From the NCBI GenBank assembly GCA_944325965.1, contig CALVCB010000006.1, forward strand, positions 1 to 50,283: DNA of 50,283 nucleotides, in the 5' to 3' direction. Below, piece by piece: positions 32,999-43,791 of this stretch. Below the pieces are notes generated by a model, which saw only the letters and a list, made by a program, of their open reading frames with translations, had not been told where the DNA came from and searched no databases. A program made the translations under genes and the position numbers. Positions within the stretch are counted from its first letter, which is position 1. The number at the start of each line of letters is the position of its first letter. Origin of the DNA: an uncultured Bacteroidales bacterium (lineage in GTDB: Bacteria > Bacteroidota > Bacteroidia > Bacteroidales > UBA932).

Positions 32999-35221
32999 TT
33001 AAATGTCACTGCGGACAACGCTTGTTATTCCTTCTATCTTGTTAAGTTTCTTCGTAAGTTTCTCCAGGTCATCCTTGTCATGTACATACAGGTCGATGTA
33101 CCCTTCAAATATGCCTTCTTCGGTTCCCAGGCAGAATTTTCGGATATTAACGCTCATTACAAGGGATATGTACCGGGATATCTCGTTTATTATCCCAATC
33201 CTGTCGACACCTTTGAGGGAAAGCCTCACGAGGAAAGACTGGTCCGTGGCCTTCTCCCATACAGGCATCACTATCCTGTCTCCATGCTTGGCAGCTATGC
33301 TGTTTGCTACATTGCACGTCTTCTTGTGTACTGTCACGGTCCCGTCCGATGCAAGGAACCCCACTACGCTGTCTCCTGGGATAGGGTTGCAGCATGAGGC
33401 GATGACATATTTGTGCTTCGTGTCCGATTCGTCATTGATTACATAGCTGTTTTTCTTTTCCCTGTTCTTGAACCACGGGAACGCCCACGGTTTGCTCTGC
33501 TTTTCTTCGCTCTTCCTGATAATCTCGTCAAGATTGTTGAGTTTCAGAATACCTATCCCCACACGGAAAAACAGTTCGTCGGCGTTGTCCTCGAATATTT
33601 CATAGCCGTTCAGCATCGCCTTGACGGTGTTGTCGTTCAGTTTGCTACCGATTGCCTGGAGCTGTTCTTCGACCATCTTTTTGCCGGCATTGATGCTTTC
33701 CTGCCTTTCTCCCTTGAGGTAGTCCAGTACTATGTTCCTGGCTTTCCTGGTCTTGAGGAACTGGAGCCATTCCCTTTTAGGCTTTTCCGTCTCTGCGGTG
33801 ATTATCTCTACCTGGTCTCCCGTCTTGAGCTCATAGGACAGCGGCTCGAGTTTCATGTTGACTTTGGCGGCTATGGCCTTGTTGCCTATTTCGGAATGGA
33901 TGGAATAGGCAAAATCCAGAGCCGTCGCACCTTTCGGTATGCGTTTCTGGTCACCTTTCGGTGTGAATACGAATATGTCGGTGGTAGTGAGGTCGTTGTG
34001 TATGATGTCCAGGAGTTCGAGGGCGTTTACGTCCGGATTGACAAGGATTTCCTTTACCTTGCCGATCCAGCTGTCCATCTCATTTTCGTTCTCATCGACG
34101 AAGCCGTCTTTCTTATAGTTCCAGTGGGCGGCTATACCCCTTTCCGCTATATCGTTCATCCTTGTGGTACGGATCTGGACTTCGATCCAAATTCCCGAAT
34201 GGCTCATGAGAGTACAATGCAGGGCTTCATAGCCGTTGTTCTTCGGATGCTTGACCCAGTCCCGTATACGGTCGCTCTTGTATTTGTATATCCCCGTTAT
34301 AATGGAAAAGACGTGATAGCACTGGTCCCTTTCGCTTTCAGTGGACCCGGCGCTCGGATTGAATATGATCCTTACAGCGTACAGGTCGTATATCTGCTCG
34401 AACGTGATGCCTTTGGTGATCATCTTGTGCCATATCGAATATGGCGTCTTGACACGTTTTTTTATCTCGAAGTCAAAGCCGGCCGCCTTGAGTGCATTGT
34501 CTATGGGACCAATGAATTCGTCGATCTCCTTTTCCTTGTCATTTATGTTCCTATTGATTTTTTCCGAAATCTCGTTGAAGGCCTGCGGCTCCTTGTACCT
34601 GAGCCATATATCTTCCATCTCGGACTTCACTTCGTACAGGCCGAGGCGGTGGGCCAGAGGGATAAAGATGAACATGGTCTCGCTCAGGATCTTGTCCCTC
34701 TTGTATTCCGGCATGAACTCGATGGTCCTGCAGTTGTGCAGCCTGTCGGCGAGCTTGATGAGCACTACTCGCACGTCATCATTGAGAGTCAGCAGGATAC
34801 GCTTGAAATTCTCCGCCTGGATGCTGTTCTGCTTAGCCTTGTCCTCGTTGTCAAGGACGGTCTTGATCTTGGTGAGCCCGTCCACCAGGGACGCAATCTT
34901 GTCACCGAAGATGTTCCTGATGTCGTCTACCGTATAGTCGGTGTCTTCAACCACGTCGTGCAGCAGGGCAGCGCAGATGGACTTGTATCCGAGCCCGATG
35001 TTGCTTACGACTATCTGTGCTACGGCTATGGGATGCAGGATGTACGGCTCTCCCGAACGGCGGCGGACTCCTTTGTGGGCCTCGTTCGCAAATTCGAAAG
35101 CTTTCTGGACCATGTCCAGCTCGCTCTGGTTGGCGCATCTTTTCCGTGCTGCTTCCTTGAGGTCGGCATAGTCGCGTGCTATGACGGCGTAGTCCTGTTG
35201 AGTAAATTCTGAAATGCCCAT
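32999..35221 (-). CDS. Bifunctional (p)ppGpp synthetase/hydrolase, Rel/SpoT type
   Basis: 740 residues from the ATG at 35221 (MGISEFTQQDYAVIA), which leaves a 10-base gap from yihY; a frame upstream would overlap it. Order: HD hydrolase domain with H63, H88 and D89 (ALLHDVVEDTDYT); synthetase domain (YDLYAVRIIFNP, then KNNGYEALHCTLMS and RTTRMNDIAERGIAAHW); TGS domain (VFTPKGDQKRIPKGATALDFAYSIHSEIG); zinc-finger/helical region and a C-terminal ACT domain (SLKGVDRIGIINEISRYIS). The HD motif is intact, so it should both make and degrade (p)ppGpp. It is the third gene of the ligA run. Confidence 0.95.
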   Translation of the reverse strand: MGISEFTQQDYAVIARDYADLKEAARKRCANQSELDMVQKAFEFANEAHKGVRRRSGEPYILHPIAVAQIVVSNIGLGYKSICAALLHDVVEDTDYTVDDIRNIFGDKIASLVDGLTKIKTVLDNEDKAKQNSIQAENFKRILLTLNDDVRVVLIKLADRLHNCRTIEFMPEYKRDKILSETMFIFIPLAHRLGLYEVKSEMEDIWLRYKEPQAFNEISEKINRNINDKEKEIDEFIGPIDNALKAAGFDFEIKKRVKTPYSIWHKMITKGITFEQIYDLYAVRIIFNPSAGSTESERDQCYHVFSIITGIYKYKSDRIRDWVKHPKNNGYEALHCTLMSHSGIWIEVQIRTTRMNDIAERGIAAHWNYKKDGFVDENENEMDSWIGKVKEILVNPDVNALELLDIIHNDLTTTDIFVFTPKGDQKRIPKGATALDFAYSIHSEIGNKAIAAKVNMKLEPLSYELKTGDQVEIITAETEKPKREWLQFLKTRKARNIVLDYLKGERQESINAGKKMVEEQLQAIGSKLNDNTVKAMLNGYEIFEDNADELFFRVGIGILKLNNLDEIIRKSEEKQSKPWAFPWFKNREKKNSYVINDESDTKHKYVIASCCNPIPGDSVVGFLASDGTVTVHKKTCNVANSIAAKHGDRIVMPVWEKATDQSFLVRLSLKGVDRIGIINEISRYISLVMSVNIRKFCLGTEEGIFEGYIDLYVHDKDDLEKLTKKLNKIEGITSVVRSDI

Positions 35222-35231
35222 ATTGCAGTTG

Positions 35232-36158
35232 TCAATTATCAATGTTATAGTCATCTACATGCTGGTATGCATATGACAGTTCGGCTCCGAAAAGGATGAT
35301 GAACCATCCGAAATTCATCCAGAACATGAAAAGCGGGATTGCGGCAACGGCACCGTATACCATATTGAGCCTGGTCACGAAAACCTGGGTCCCCAGATAG
35401 AGGTACTGCAGGAGGGTGAATGCCAAGGCTGAAACCGCAGCCGAGCGCAATGCGTTGCCGTACTGCACTTTGGCATTGGGAATGAACTTGTACATTGCCG
35501 AAAAGGTGAATGTCGCCACGATATAGAAAATCACCCATCCGAGGAAGGATGAGAACGATTCCATCGACTTGAGATCGAGCCCGATGTCTTCCAACAGGTT
35601 CGAATATATGATGGAACCTGAGAAAAAGAGCATTATTATGAACGGGGATATGACCAGGATGAGTATGTAGAAAGAGAAGCGCTTGAATATATTCCTGGAC
35701 TTGTGTACTTTCCATACATTGTTGAAAACCCGTTCTACCGAGAACATCATCCAGAATATCAGCCATATAAAGAGCAAGGCACTTACAAGTCCCATTGTGC
35801 TGGACCGGGCAGTGGTGATGATATTGTCTGCGAAGCCGAGCACCATGTCGATGACCTCCTGGCTGTCGATGAAATTGGCGTACAGCAGTGCCTTGAGCTT
35901 GTCGGCAAGGCCGAGTCCTCCTGTCAGGACGAATGTCACGGCGACGAAAGGCACCACCGCCATTGTTCCGAAAAAGCTCAGTGCTACAGCCTGGAAGCCT
36001 ATCTTCTGTGCGGAGAAAGTACGGAGCGTGAGAATCAGTATCTTCGTATACTTTATGGCACTTGCCTTGAATCTGGAGAGCTCCTCCAGATTTATCTGCC
36101 AGATATCCTCGGCAAAGAATTTCTTTGATTTGTCAAGTGTATGCCGTACCTTGTTCAT
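35232..36158 (-). CDS. YihY/BrkB family inner-membrane protein
   Basis: 308 residues with about six membrane segments. The family motif VALSFFGTMAVVPFVAVTFVLTGGLG and the C-terminal LYLGTQVFVTRLNMVYGAVAAIPLFMFWMNFGW match the YihY/virulence factor BrkB family. The molecular function of the family is not settled; the older name RNase BN was given in error. It lies 16 bases after ligA and 10 before rel, and is translated as part of that run. Confidence 0.9.
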   Translation of the reverse strand: MNKVRHTLDKSKKFFAEDIWQINLEELSRFKASAIKYTKILILTLRTFSAQKIGFQAVALSFFGTMAVVPFVAVTFVLTGGLGLADKLKALLYANFIDSQEVIDMVLGFADNIITTARSSTMGLVSALLFIWLIFWMMFSVERVFNNVWKVHKSRNIFKRFSFYILILVISPFIIMLFFSGSIIYSNLLEDIGLDLKSMESFSSFLGWVIFYIVATFTFSAMYKFIPNAKVQYGNALRSAAVSALAFTLLQYLYLGTQVFVTRLNMVYGAVAAIPLFMFWMNFGWFIILFGAELSYAYQHVDDYNIDN

Positions 36159-36174
36159 CTTTCACCTCCTGATT

Positions 36175-38280
<2,106 letters not shown>

Positions 38281-38321
38281 TCAACTACAAATTCCGTTTC
38301 CGGAAAATCAACACAAGTTTG

Positions 38322-38329
38322 CAAATTTA
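38322..38329 (-). promoter_or_regulatory. -7 box of ligA
   Basis: Minus strand TAAATTTG, exact, 47 bases before the ligA ATG. It would serve the whole six-gene run. No TTG partner is clear. Confidence 0.5.
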
Positions 38330-38362
38330 CGGAAAATTTCGCGGAATTTCCCTGAAATTAGA

Positions 38363-38370
38363 TAATTTTG
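38363..38370 (+). promoter_or_regulatory. -7 box of the phosphofructokinase gene
   Basis: TAATTTTG, exact, 75 bases before the ATG. It is followed by GCACCGCC, the same GCACCGC that follows the rib promoter box. No TTG partner. Confidence 0.5.
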
Positions 38371-38445
38371 CACCGCCGGATGCACTGCCGTGGTGCATTG
38401 TGGACAAGTTTGACGTTTAACAATTAACTTTAATAAGCATTTAAT

Positions 38446-39681
38446 ATGAAAGATGCAGTAATTATCCTCTGCGGCGGCGGTCCAGCCCCAGGAATGAACT
38501 CAGTGTCAATGAGTGTTGCAAAAACTTTCCTTTCAAAAGGTTATAGGGTAATCGGCCTCCACGGCGGTTATTCCGGACTTTTCAGCAAGGACGCACGCAC
38601 CGAGGACCTGGACTTCTTCAAGGCCGACCGTTATTTCAACAGGGGAGGCTCCTATCTCGAGATGAGCCGATTCAAACCTACCGACAAGGATTTCGAGGAA
38701 AATTTCAACCTTGACCTTTTCAAGGACAACAATATCAAGCTCCTTGTCACAATCGGCGGTGACGACACGGCCTCTACGGCCAACAGGATCTCCAAGTTCC
38801 TGGCAGCCAAGAACTATCCTATCGCCAATATACATTGCCCGAAGACCATAGACAACGACCTTCCTCTCCCGAACAATACGCCGACTTTCGGATACAATTC
38901 GGCAAAGAACGAAGGTGCCCACCTTGCAAGGACTATCTACGAGGATGCACGCACTTCAGGCAACTGGCTGATTATCTCTGCAATGGGACGTACATGCGGA
39001 AGCCTTGCCCTCGGTATCGGAGAGGCAACCCACTGCCCGATGACCATCATACCTGAGATGTTCAACAAGACTCAGATGACCCTGGACAAGATCATCAGGC
39101 TTTCAGTTTCAGCAATCCTCAAGAGGAAGATCATGGGAGTGAATTACGGCACGATTGTAGCTGCCGAAGGCCTGTTCCACAATGATGAGGTCGCCAAGGA
39201 GGCTGCCGATGCAGGCATACACTTCACATACGACGAGCACGGTCATCCGGAACTCGGTAAAATCTCAAAGGCAGTGCTTTTCAACGACCTCCTCGAGAAA
39301 GAGTTCAAAAAACTCGGAATCAAGGTAAAGAGCCGTCCTGTGGAGATCGGATATGACGTACGTTGCCAGGACCCTGTTGCATACGACCTTACATACTGCA
39401 CGGAGCTCGCAATGGGCGTTTACCAGCTTTTCAGCGAGGGCAAGACAGGATGCATGGTATATGTGGATGCATACGGAAACGTCTCTCCTCTGTATCTGTC
39501 AGACCTCCAGGATCCTGAGACAGGAAAGATCCCTCCTCGTGTCGTGGATATCAATGCAGGTACCGCACAGAACTACTACAAGTATATCGCCCACTACATC
39601 ACAGAGGCTGACTACGAGGCTGCAAAGGCTTATGTAAGCAACCCTGAGGCATACGACTTCAAGAAGATTCTGGAGTGGTAG
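38446..39681 (+). CDS. 6-phosphofructokinase, residues of the pyrophosphate-dependent type
   Basis: 411 residues. It phosphorylates fructose 6-phosphate in glycolysis. Two positions decide the donor: the ATP enzymes read GGDG and PGTIDND, while this one reads GGDD (104-107) and PKTIDND (132-138). Asp and Lys at those sites are the established mark of the PPi-dependent, reversible enzyme. Other conserved parts are CGGGPAPGMNS (phosphate loop), LIISAMGRTCGSLALGIGEA and EIGYDVRCQDP. Length suits the long PFK group. Sequence alone points to PPi, but relatives with mixed use of donors are known, so the call is strong, not final. A terminator follows closely. Confidence 0.9.
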   Translation: MKDAVIILCGGGPAPGMNSVSMSVAKTFLSKGYRVIGLHGGYSGLFSKDARTEDLDFFKADRYFNRGGSYLEMSRFKPTDKDFEENFNLDLFKDNNIKLLVTIGGDDTASTANRISKFLAAKNYPIANIHCPKTIDNDLPLPNNTPTFGYNSAKNEGAHLARTIYEDARTSGNWLIISAMGRTCGSLALGIGEATHCPMTIIPEMFNKTQMTLDKIIRLSVSAILKRKIMGVNYGTIVAAEGLFHNDEVAKEAADAGIHFTYDEHGHPELGKISKAVLFNDLLEKEFKKLGIKVKSRPVEIGYDVRCQDPVAYDLTYCTELAMGVYQLFSEGKTGCMVYVDAYGNVSPLYLSDLQDPETGKIPPRVVDINAGTAQNYYKYIAHYITEADYEAAKAYVSNPEAYDFKKILEW

Positions 39682-39708
39682 TCCAACCTGTTCCGAGAGC
39701 AAATGCAG

Positions 39709-39745
39709 GCGGTGACAGTCCTTTCAATGGACTGTCACCGCTTTT
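39709..39745 (+). terminator. Strong terminator after the phosphofructokinase gene
   Basis: GCGGTGACAGTCC (39709-39721) and GGACTGTCACCGC (39729-39741) form 13 perfect pairs around a seven-base loop, with TTTT after it. It separates the kinase from the rib operon. Confidence 0.85.
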
Positions 39746-39801
39746 CTGTTGCGGGGAGGGGGATGCAGTTGCCTGCATCGTGACAGACTGCAGAAAAAAA
39801 G

Positions 39802-39831
39802 TTGCACATCGGCAGAAAAAAGCTATATTTG
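39802..39831 (+). promoter_or_regulatory. Promoter of the riboflavin operon
   Basis: TTG at 39802-39804, 19 bases, TATATTTG at 39824-39831. The box continues as TTTGC-ACC-GCAAA (39828-39840). The start falls near 39837, about ten bases before the aptamer. Confidence 0.7.
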
Positions 39832-39846
39832 CACCGCAAAAGTGAA

Positions 39847-39964
39847 ATCTCTCAGGGCAGGGTGAAATTCCCTACCGGCGGTGACAGTCCGCTACTCCCT
39901 GGATGACAGGGACTGAATCGGTGAAATTCCGATACCGACGGTAAAGTCCGGATGGAAGAGGGAT
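39847..39964 (+). promoter_or_regulatory. FMN riboswitch aptamer (RFN element)
   Basis: The conserved RFN core is unmistakable: AGGGCAGGGTGAAATTCCCT, ACCGGCGGTGACAGTCCGC, then ATCGGTGAAATTCCGATACC, GACGGTAAAGTCCGGATG. The closing stem P1 pairs ATCTCTC (39847-39853) with GAGGGAT (39958-39964). It binds FMN in the mRNA leader and shuts off riboflavin synthesis when FMN is plentiful. It precedes a complete rib operon on the same strand. Confidence 0.97.
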
Positions 39965-40003
39965 AAGACAGACGGCTTTGCATGCCGTGTGATGGATGTC
40001 TGT

Positions 40004-40043
40004 CCTGCCCTGAGTACATTGTATGTACCCAGTTTTTTATTTT
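40004..40043 (+). terminator. Riboswitch expression platform: terminator with competing antiterminator strand
   Basis: Terminator: CTGAGTACAT (40010-40019) pairs with ATGTACCCAG (40023-40032), nine pairs and one A-C mismatch, loop TGT, then TTTTTTATTTT (40033-40043). Competing pair: CCTGCCCTGAG (40004-40014) is the exact complement of CTCAGGGCAGG at 39851-39861, in P1 and P2 of the aptamer. When FMN locks the aptamer, the second strand is free and the terminator can form; without FMN the long-range pairing would take five bases from the terminator's left arm. A further hairpin GACAGAC/GTCTGTC (39967-39973, 39998-40004) lies between. Confidence 0.7.
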
Positions 40044-41177
40044 ATGTGGAGCAGCGAGGATATACATTACATGGAAATGGCCGTAGATCTTGCCGGAAGG
40101 GGCGAGGGCCAGGTCTCGCCCAATCCCATGGTCGGGGCTGTGATCGTGAAGGATGGCCGGGTAATTTCTGAGGGGTGGCATAGGGCCTATGGCGGGCTTC
40201 ATGCTGAAACTGATGCCCTTGCCTCATGTATTGAAAGTCCTGCCGGTGCCACGATGTATGTGACACTGGAGCCATGTTGCCATTATGGGAAACAGCCTCC
40301 ATGCACTTCCGCCATCATCAATTCCGGCATTTCAAGGGTGGTGGTCGGTATGACGGACCCGAATCCGCTGGTCAGCGGAAAGGGTATCTCCATTCTCCGC
40401 AGCCACGGCCTGGATGCAGAAACAGGTCTGCTGGAAAACAGGATAAAATATCTCAACAGAGTCTTCATCAAGTACATAACGACACGCATGCCATGGGTTG
40501 TGCTCAAGAGCGCTATGACACTGGACGGTCGTATAGCGTCTGCTGTCGGTGATTCCAGATGGGTGAGCTGTGCGGAGTCCAGGCATTTCGCCCATATTCT
40601 TCGAGGAAGATATATGGGAATAATGGCGGGTGCAGGTACCGTGCTGGCTGACGACCCCATGCTCAACTGCAGGATAGCCGGAATGCGGCAGCCGGTGAGG
40701 ATAGTCGTTTGCTCCCGCGCATCACTTCCGGAAACATCAGCCGTTGTACGTACTACAGGAGAGTACCGCACACTTCTGGCCTATACTCCAGAGGCATGCC
40801 GGGACAGGCTACAGGCCCTTCAGGAGCTGGGGATTGAAACTCTGGAATGTTCCGCTACGGGTGATGGCCGGGTTGATATGCGGGATCTGTTCAGGAAACT
40901 TGGGGAAACAGGCGTGGATTCCGTTCTGGTCGAGGGCGGAGGAGAGATTAACGGCAGCATCATGGAGGGCAGGATGGCGGATGAATACTATATGTTCGTT
41001 GCGCCGAAAATAATCGGCGGGAGGTCTGCGAAAGGGCCAGTGGGAGGAAACGGATTCAAAACGATGCAGGAAGCGGAAGAAATAGACATAAGGTCAGTCA
41101 CCCCATCAGGATGCGACTGGCTCATACATGGATTTGCAAAGAAATATGGTTTTGGGGCTAAATGTTTACAGGAATAA
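40044..41177 (+). CDS. ribD: Riboflavin biosynthesis deaminase/reductase RibD
   Basis: 377 residues from the ATG at 40044. An ATG at 40023 is in frame, but it lies within the terminator stem, and MWSSEDIHYMEMAVDLA aligns well with the E. coli N-terminus, so 40044 is preferred. The N-terminal deaminase has the zinc ligands in GGLHAETDAL and LEPCCHYGKQPPC; the C-terminal reductase starts near residue 145 (PWVVLKSAMTLDGRIA) and has SVLVEGGGEINGS. The two domains do steps two and three from GTP to the pyrimidine precursor of riboflavin. It overlaps ribE by 16 bases. Confidence 0.95.
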   Translation: MWSSEDIHYMEMAVDLAGRGEGQVSPNPMVGAVIVKDGRVISEGWHRAYGGLHAETDALASCIESPAGATMYVTLEPCCHYGKQPPCTSAIINSGISRVVVGMTDPNPLVSGKGISILRSHGLDAETGLLENRIKYLNRVFIKYITTRMPWVVLKSAMTLDGRIASAVGDSRWVSCAESRHFAHILRGRYMGIMAGAGTVLADDPMLNCRIAGMRQPVRIVVCSRASLPETSAVVRTTGEYRTLLAYTPEACRDRLQALQELGIETLECSATGDGRVDMRDLFRKLGETGVDSVLVEGGGEINGSIMEGRMADEYYMFVAPKIIGGRSAKGPVGGNGFKTMQEAEEIDIRSVTPSGCDWLIHGFAKKYGFGAKCLQE

Positions 41178-41824
41178 TCGAAGAAATAGGGACTGTCCGT
41201 TCAATTTACGGCAGTTTATCTGGAGCTGTGATTGATATAAGTGCGTCTAAAGTCATTGACGGGACGAAGTTGGGTGACAGCATTGCTGTCAACGGGGTAT
41301 GTCTGACGGTTACCCCTGGACACGGATATTTTACGGCGGATGTGATGCCTGAGTCCCTGCGGAGGACATCTTTGGGCTCACTGGGCCCCGGCTCGAAAGT
41401 GAACCTTGAAAGGGCGGTGCCTTGCGGCGGACGCTTCGGAGGACATATCGTGTCCGGTCATGTGGATGCCTGCGGCAGGGTGGAAGCAATGGAAAAAGAG
41501 GGAATTGCTACCCTGATGCGGGTCTCTGTTCCACGCAATGTCCTGAAATACATTGCAGAAAAAGGCTCGGTGACCCTTGACGGCACTTCTCTGACGGTGG
41601 TGCACGCCGGCGAAGATTCCTTTACGGTTTCCCTGATCCCGCATACACTCTCGTCTACTGCCCTCGGATTCCTTAGGACAGGTAGCCCTGTCAATGTGGA
41701 GGTGGACATGCTGGCCCGTTATGTAGAAAGGCTGCTGGACTGCAGCTCCGCGCATACTGGAGCGAGGGGAGGCAAAGACGGCAGCGGGCTGACCCTGGAT
41801 TATCTGATCGAGAACGGATTCTAG
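41162..41824 (+). CDS. ribE: Riboflavin synthase, alpha subunit
   Basis: 220 residues made of two similar lumazine-binding barrels: MFTGIIEEIGTV and GGHIVSGHVDACGRV in the first, MRVSVPRNVLKYIAEKGSVTLDGTSLTVV in the second. It dismutates two molecules of 6,7-dimethyl-8-ribityllumazine to riboflavin and the pyrimidine that is recycled. Named ribC in some species. The 16-base overlap with ribD shows tight coupling. The 37-base gap to ribBA has no terminator. Confidence 0.95.
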   Translation: MFTGIIEEIGTVRSIYGSLSGAVIDISASKVIDGTKLGDSIAVNGVCLTVTPGHGYFTADVMPESLRRTSLGSLGPGSKVNLERAVPCGGRFGGHIVSGHVDACGRVEAMEKEGIATLMRVSVPRNVLKYIAEKGSVTLDGTSLTVVHAGEDSFTVSLIPHTLSSTALGFLRTGSPVNVEVDMLARYVERLLDCSSAHTGARGGKDGSGLTLDYLIENGF

Positions 41825-41861
41825 TTCATTGATTGAAACGATATAAAAACAAAATAAAGAT

Positions 41862-43097
41862 ATGCGGTTCAATACTATACAGGAAGCGGTAGAAGACCTG
41901 GCACAAGGACGGATAATAGTTGTCATAGACTCTCCTGACAGGGAAAATGAGGGAGACCTCATATGTGCGGCAAAGTTCGCTACGCCGGAAAATATCAACT
42001 TCATGGCAACGTACGGCAAGGGCCTAATATGCATGCCAATGAGTCCTGCCATGACAGGCAGGCTTGGCCTGGCCCAGATGGTTGCCCGCAATACAGACAA
42101 CCATTGCACCGCCTTTACAGAGTCAATAGACCATGTCTCCACCGGTACCGGCATTTCAGCAGTCGAGCGTTCGGTGACAGCGAGAAAATGTGCGGATTCC
42201 GATGCGCGTCCGGAAGATTTCCGGCGTCCGGGACACATGTTTCCGTTGGAGGCAAGGCCATGGGGGGTGCTCGAACGGCAGGGGCATACTGAAGCCACTG
42301 TAGACCTGATGCGGATAGCAGGCCTGGAAGAATGCGGGCTTTGCTGCGAGATAATGCGGGAGGACGGGACGATGATGCGCACGGAAGAACTGTTTGCATT
42401 CGCCTCAAGGCACGGGCTCAAAATCATTACGGTGGAGGACCTGGTAAGATACCGCAGGCGTCATGAGAAGTGGATAGAGAAGGTTACAGACGCCGCCTTG
42501 CCTACCAAGTACGGGAATTTCCGTATCTGCGGCTATGTCAATAGGGTAAATGGGGAGCATCATATCGCGCTGGTGAAAGGCGACGTTACATCTGATGAGC
42601 CTGTGTTGTGCAGGATGCATTCGGAATGCCTTACAGGCGATGTCTTCGGATCGCTCAGGTGCGACTGCGGAGAACAGCTTGCCGAAGCCCTCAGCCGTAT
42701 CGGGAGGGCAGGCAGGGGAGTACTGCTTTACCTGCGTCAGGAGGGCAGGGGGATAGGGCTTATCAACAAGCTCCGTGCATACGAGCTGCAGGACGGAGGG
42801 ATGGACACTGTAGAGGCAAATATCGCCCTGGGCTTCAAGGCTGACCTCAGGGAATACGGTACCGGAGCCGCCATACTTGCCGACCTGGGTGTAAAAAAAA
42901 TCATTCTCATGACCAATAATCCATTGAAAATCAATGAGCTTGGTTATTATGGAATCGAAGTGGCCGGACGCGACCCTATCGAAATGACATGCAATGAGAA
43001 GAATGCGGCTTACCTCTATACCAAATACAAGAAGATGGGGCACATGCTGCATTTCGGCACTGATTCTGACACAACTAACAAAAAAACAGGAATATGA
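41862..43097 (+). CDS. ribBA: Bifunctional 3,4-DHBP synthase / GTP cyclohydrolase II
   Basis: 411 residues. The first half is the DHBP synthase, with [15 protein letters not shown] (metal-binding Glu) and [19 protein letters not shown], making the four-carbon unit from ribulose 5-phosphate. The second half, from about 205, is GTP cyclohydrolase II with its zinc site [19 protein letters not shown] and [12 protein letters not shown]. Together they supply both entry reactions of riboflavin synthesis. Its last bases overlap ribH (ATGA at 43094-43097). Confidence 0.96.
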   Translation: MRFNTIQEAVEDLAQGRIIVVIDSPDRENEGDLICAAKFATPENINFMATYGKGLICMPMSPAMTGRLGLAQMVARNTDNHCTAFTESIDHVSTGTGISAVERSVTARKCADSDARPEDFRRPGHMFPLEARPWGVLERQGHTEATVDLMRIAGLEECGLCCEIMREDGTMMRTEELFAFASRHGLKIITVEDLVRYRRRHEKWIEKVTDAALPTKYGNFRICGYVNRVNGEHHIALVKGDVTSDEPVLCRMHSECLTGDVFGSLRCDCGEQLAEALSRIGRAGRGVLLYLRQEGRGIGLINKLRAYELQDGGMDTVEANIALGFKADLREYGTGAAILADLGVKKIILMTNNPLKINELGYYGIEVAGRDPIEMTCNEKNAAYLYTKYKKMGHMLHFGTDSDTTNKKTGI

Positions 43098-43558
43098 AAA
43101 TATTTGAAGGCAACCTTTCAGCCGCCGGCCGAAGGATCGGCATCGTAGCGGCACGTTTCAACGAGTTCATTACAACGAAACTCCTTTCAGGAGCGGAAGA
43201 CTCCTTTATCCGCCACGGCGGCAACGGTGACGACCTGGATGTAGCATGGGTTCCGGGGGCATTTGAAATCCCGTTCGTTGCAAAGAAGATGGCTCTTTCA
43301 GGTAAATATGATGCCATTGTATGCCTGGGAGCAGTGATCAGGGGGGCTACACCGCATTTTGATATGGTGGCTAACGAGGCCGCCAAAGGTATTGCCCATG
43401 CCGGGCTTGAGTGCGGAATCCCGGTGATTTTCGGTGTACTTACCACAGATTCCATAGAACAGGCAGTCGAGCGGGCCGGCACCAAGGCAGGAAACAAGGG
43501 TTTTGATGCCATGACTTCAGCCATAGAAATGACCAACCTTGTCAGCATGCTCAAATAA
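43094..43558 (+). CDS. ribH: 6,7-dimethyl-8-ribityllumazine synthase
   Basis: 154 residues, the standard length. It condenses the DHBP-derived four-carbon unit with the ribityl pyrimidine; family members form pentamers or 60-subunit shells. Conserved: [48 protein letters not shown] (with the catalytic His) and [11 protein letters not shown]. It closes the ribD-ribE-ribBA-ribH operon, so every step up to riboflavin is encoded except the phosphatase; the FMN/FAD-forming ribF is not in the window. Confidence 0.96.
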   Translation: MKIFEGNLSAAGRRIGIVAARFNEFITTKLLSGAEDSFIRHGGNGDDLDVAWVPGAFEIPFVAKKMALSGKYDAIVCLGAVIRGATPHFDMVANEAAKGIAHAGLECGIPVIFGVLTTDSIEQAVERAGTKAGNKGFDAMTSAIEMTNLVSMLK

Positions 43559-43711
43559 AGGATGACCTTGTCTATCTGAGCCTCAGCTTCTGGAAAGTTC
43601 CTATTTATCAAGACACCCGGGCTTTCCCGGATTGTCCTCCCAGACAGGAAACTTACTGCGGTCAAAAGCGCAAGGACCAGCATGAGGGTGAAGCAGTATT
43701 AAATAGGATAA

Positions 43712-43738
43712 AAGTATCTTATTATAGATTTTATACTT
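43712..43738 (+). promoter_or_regulatory. Possible operator: AAGTAT-N15-ATACTT
   Basis: A six-base inverted repeat, AAGTAT (43712-43717) and ATACTT (43733-43738), whose right arm covers the TTG of the promoter that follows. A dimeric HxlR protein bound there would block transcription of its own gene. Only position and symmetry support this. Confidence 0.3.
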
Positions 43739-43767
43739 GCATAATATGATAAACTAAGTTACTTTTG
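43737..43767 (+). promoter_or_regulatory. Promoter of the HxlR-family gene
   Basis: TTG (43737-43739), 20 bases, TACTTTTG (43760-43767). The ATG at 43792 lies 24 bases past the box, with GAGGAGG just before it. Confidence 0.6.
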
Positions 43768-43791
43768 TATCCCATAAATGAGGAGGTAAAG

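Noticed and set aside
33413..35212. 599-codon open frame opposite the Rel/SpoT gene
   Set aside because: It lies wholly antisense to a clear (p)ppGpp synthetase and has no recognisable motif; long antisense frames are a by-product of codon bias here.
41378..42427. 349-codon open frame opposite ribE and ribBA
   Set aside because: Covers two certain riboflavin genes and shows no protein-like motif.
43075..43683. 202-codon open frame opposite ribH with a signal-peptide-like start
   Set aside because: Hydrophobic N-terminus MLVLALLTAVSFL is suggestive, but most of the frame is the reverse of ribH and no promoter precedes it.
43559..43711. Terminator after ribH (CCGGG-CTTT-CCCGG near 43618)
   Set aside because: Only five pairs and no T-run on either side; left unannotated.
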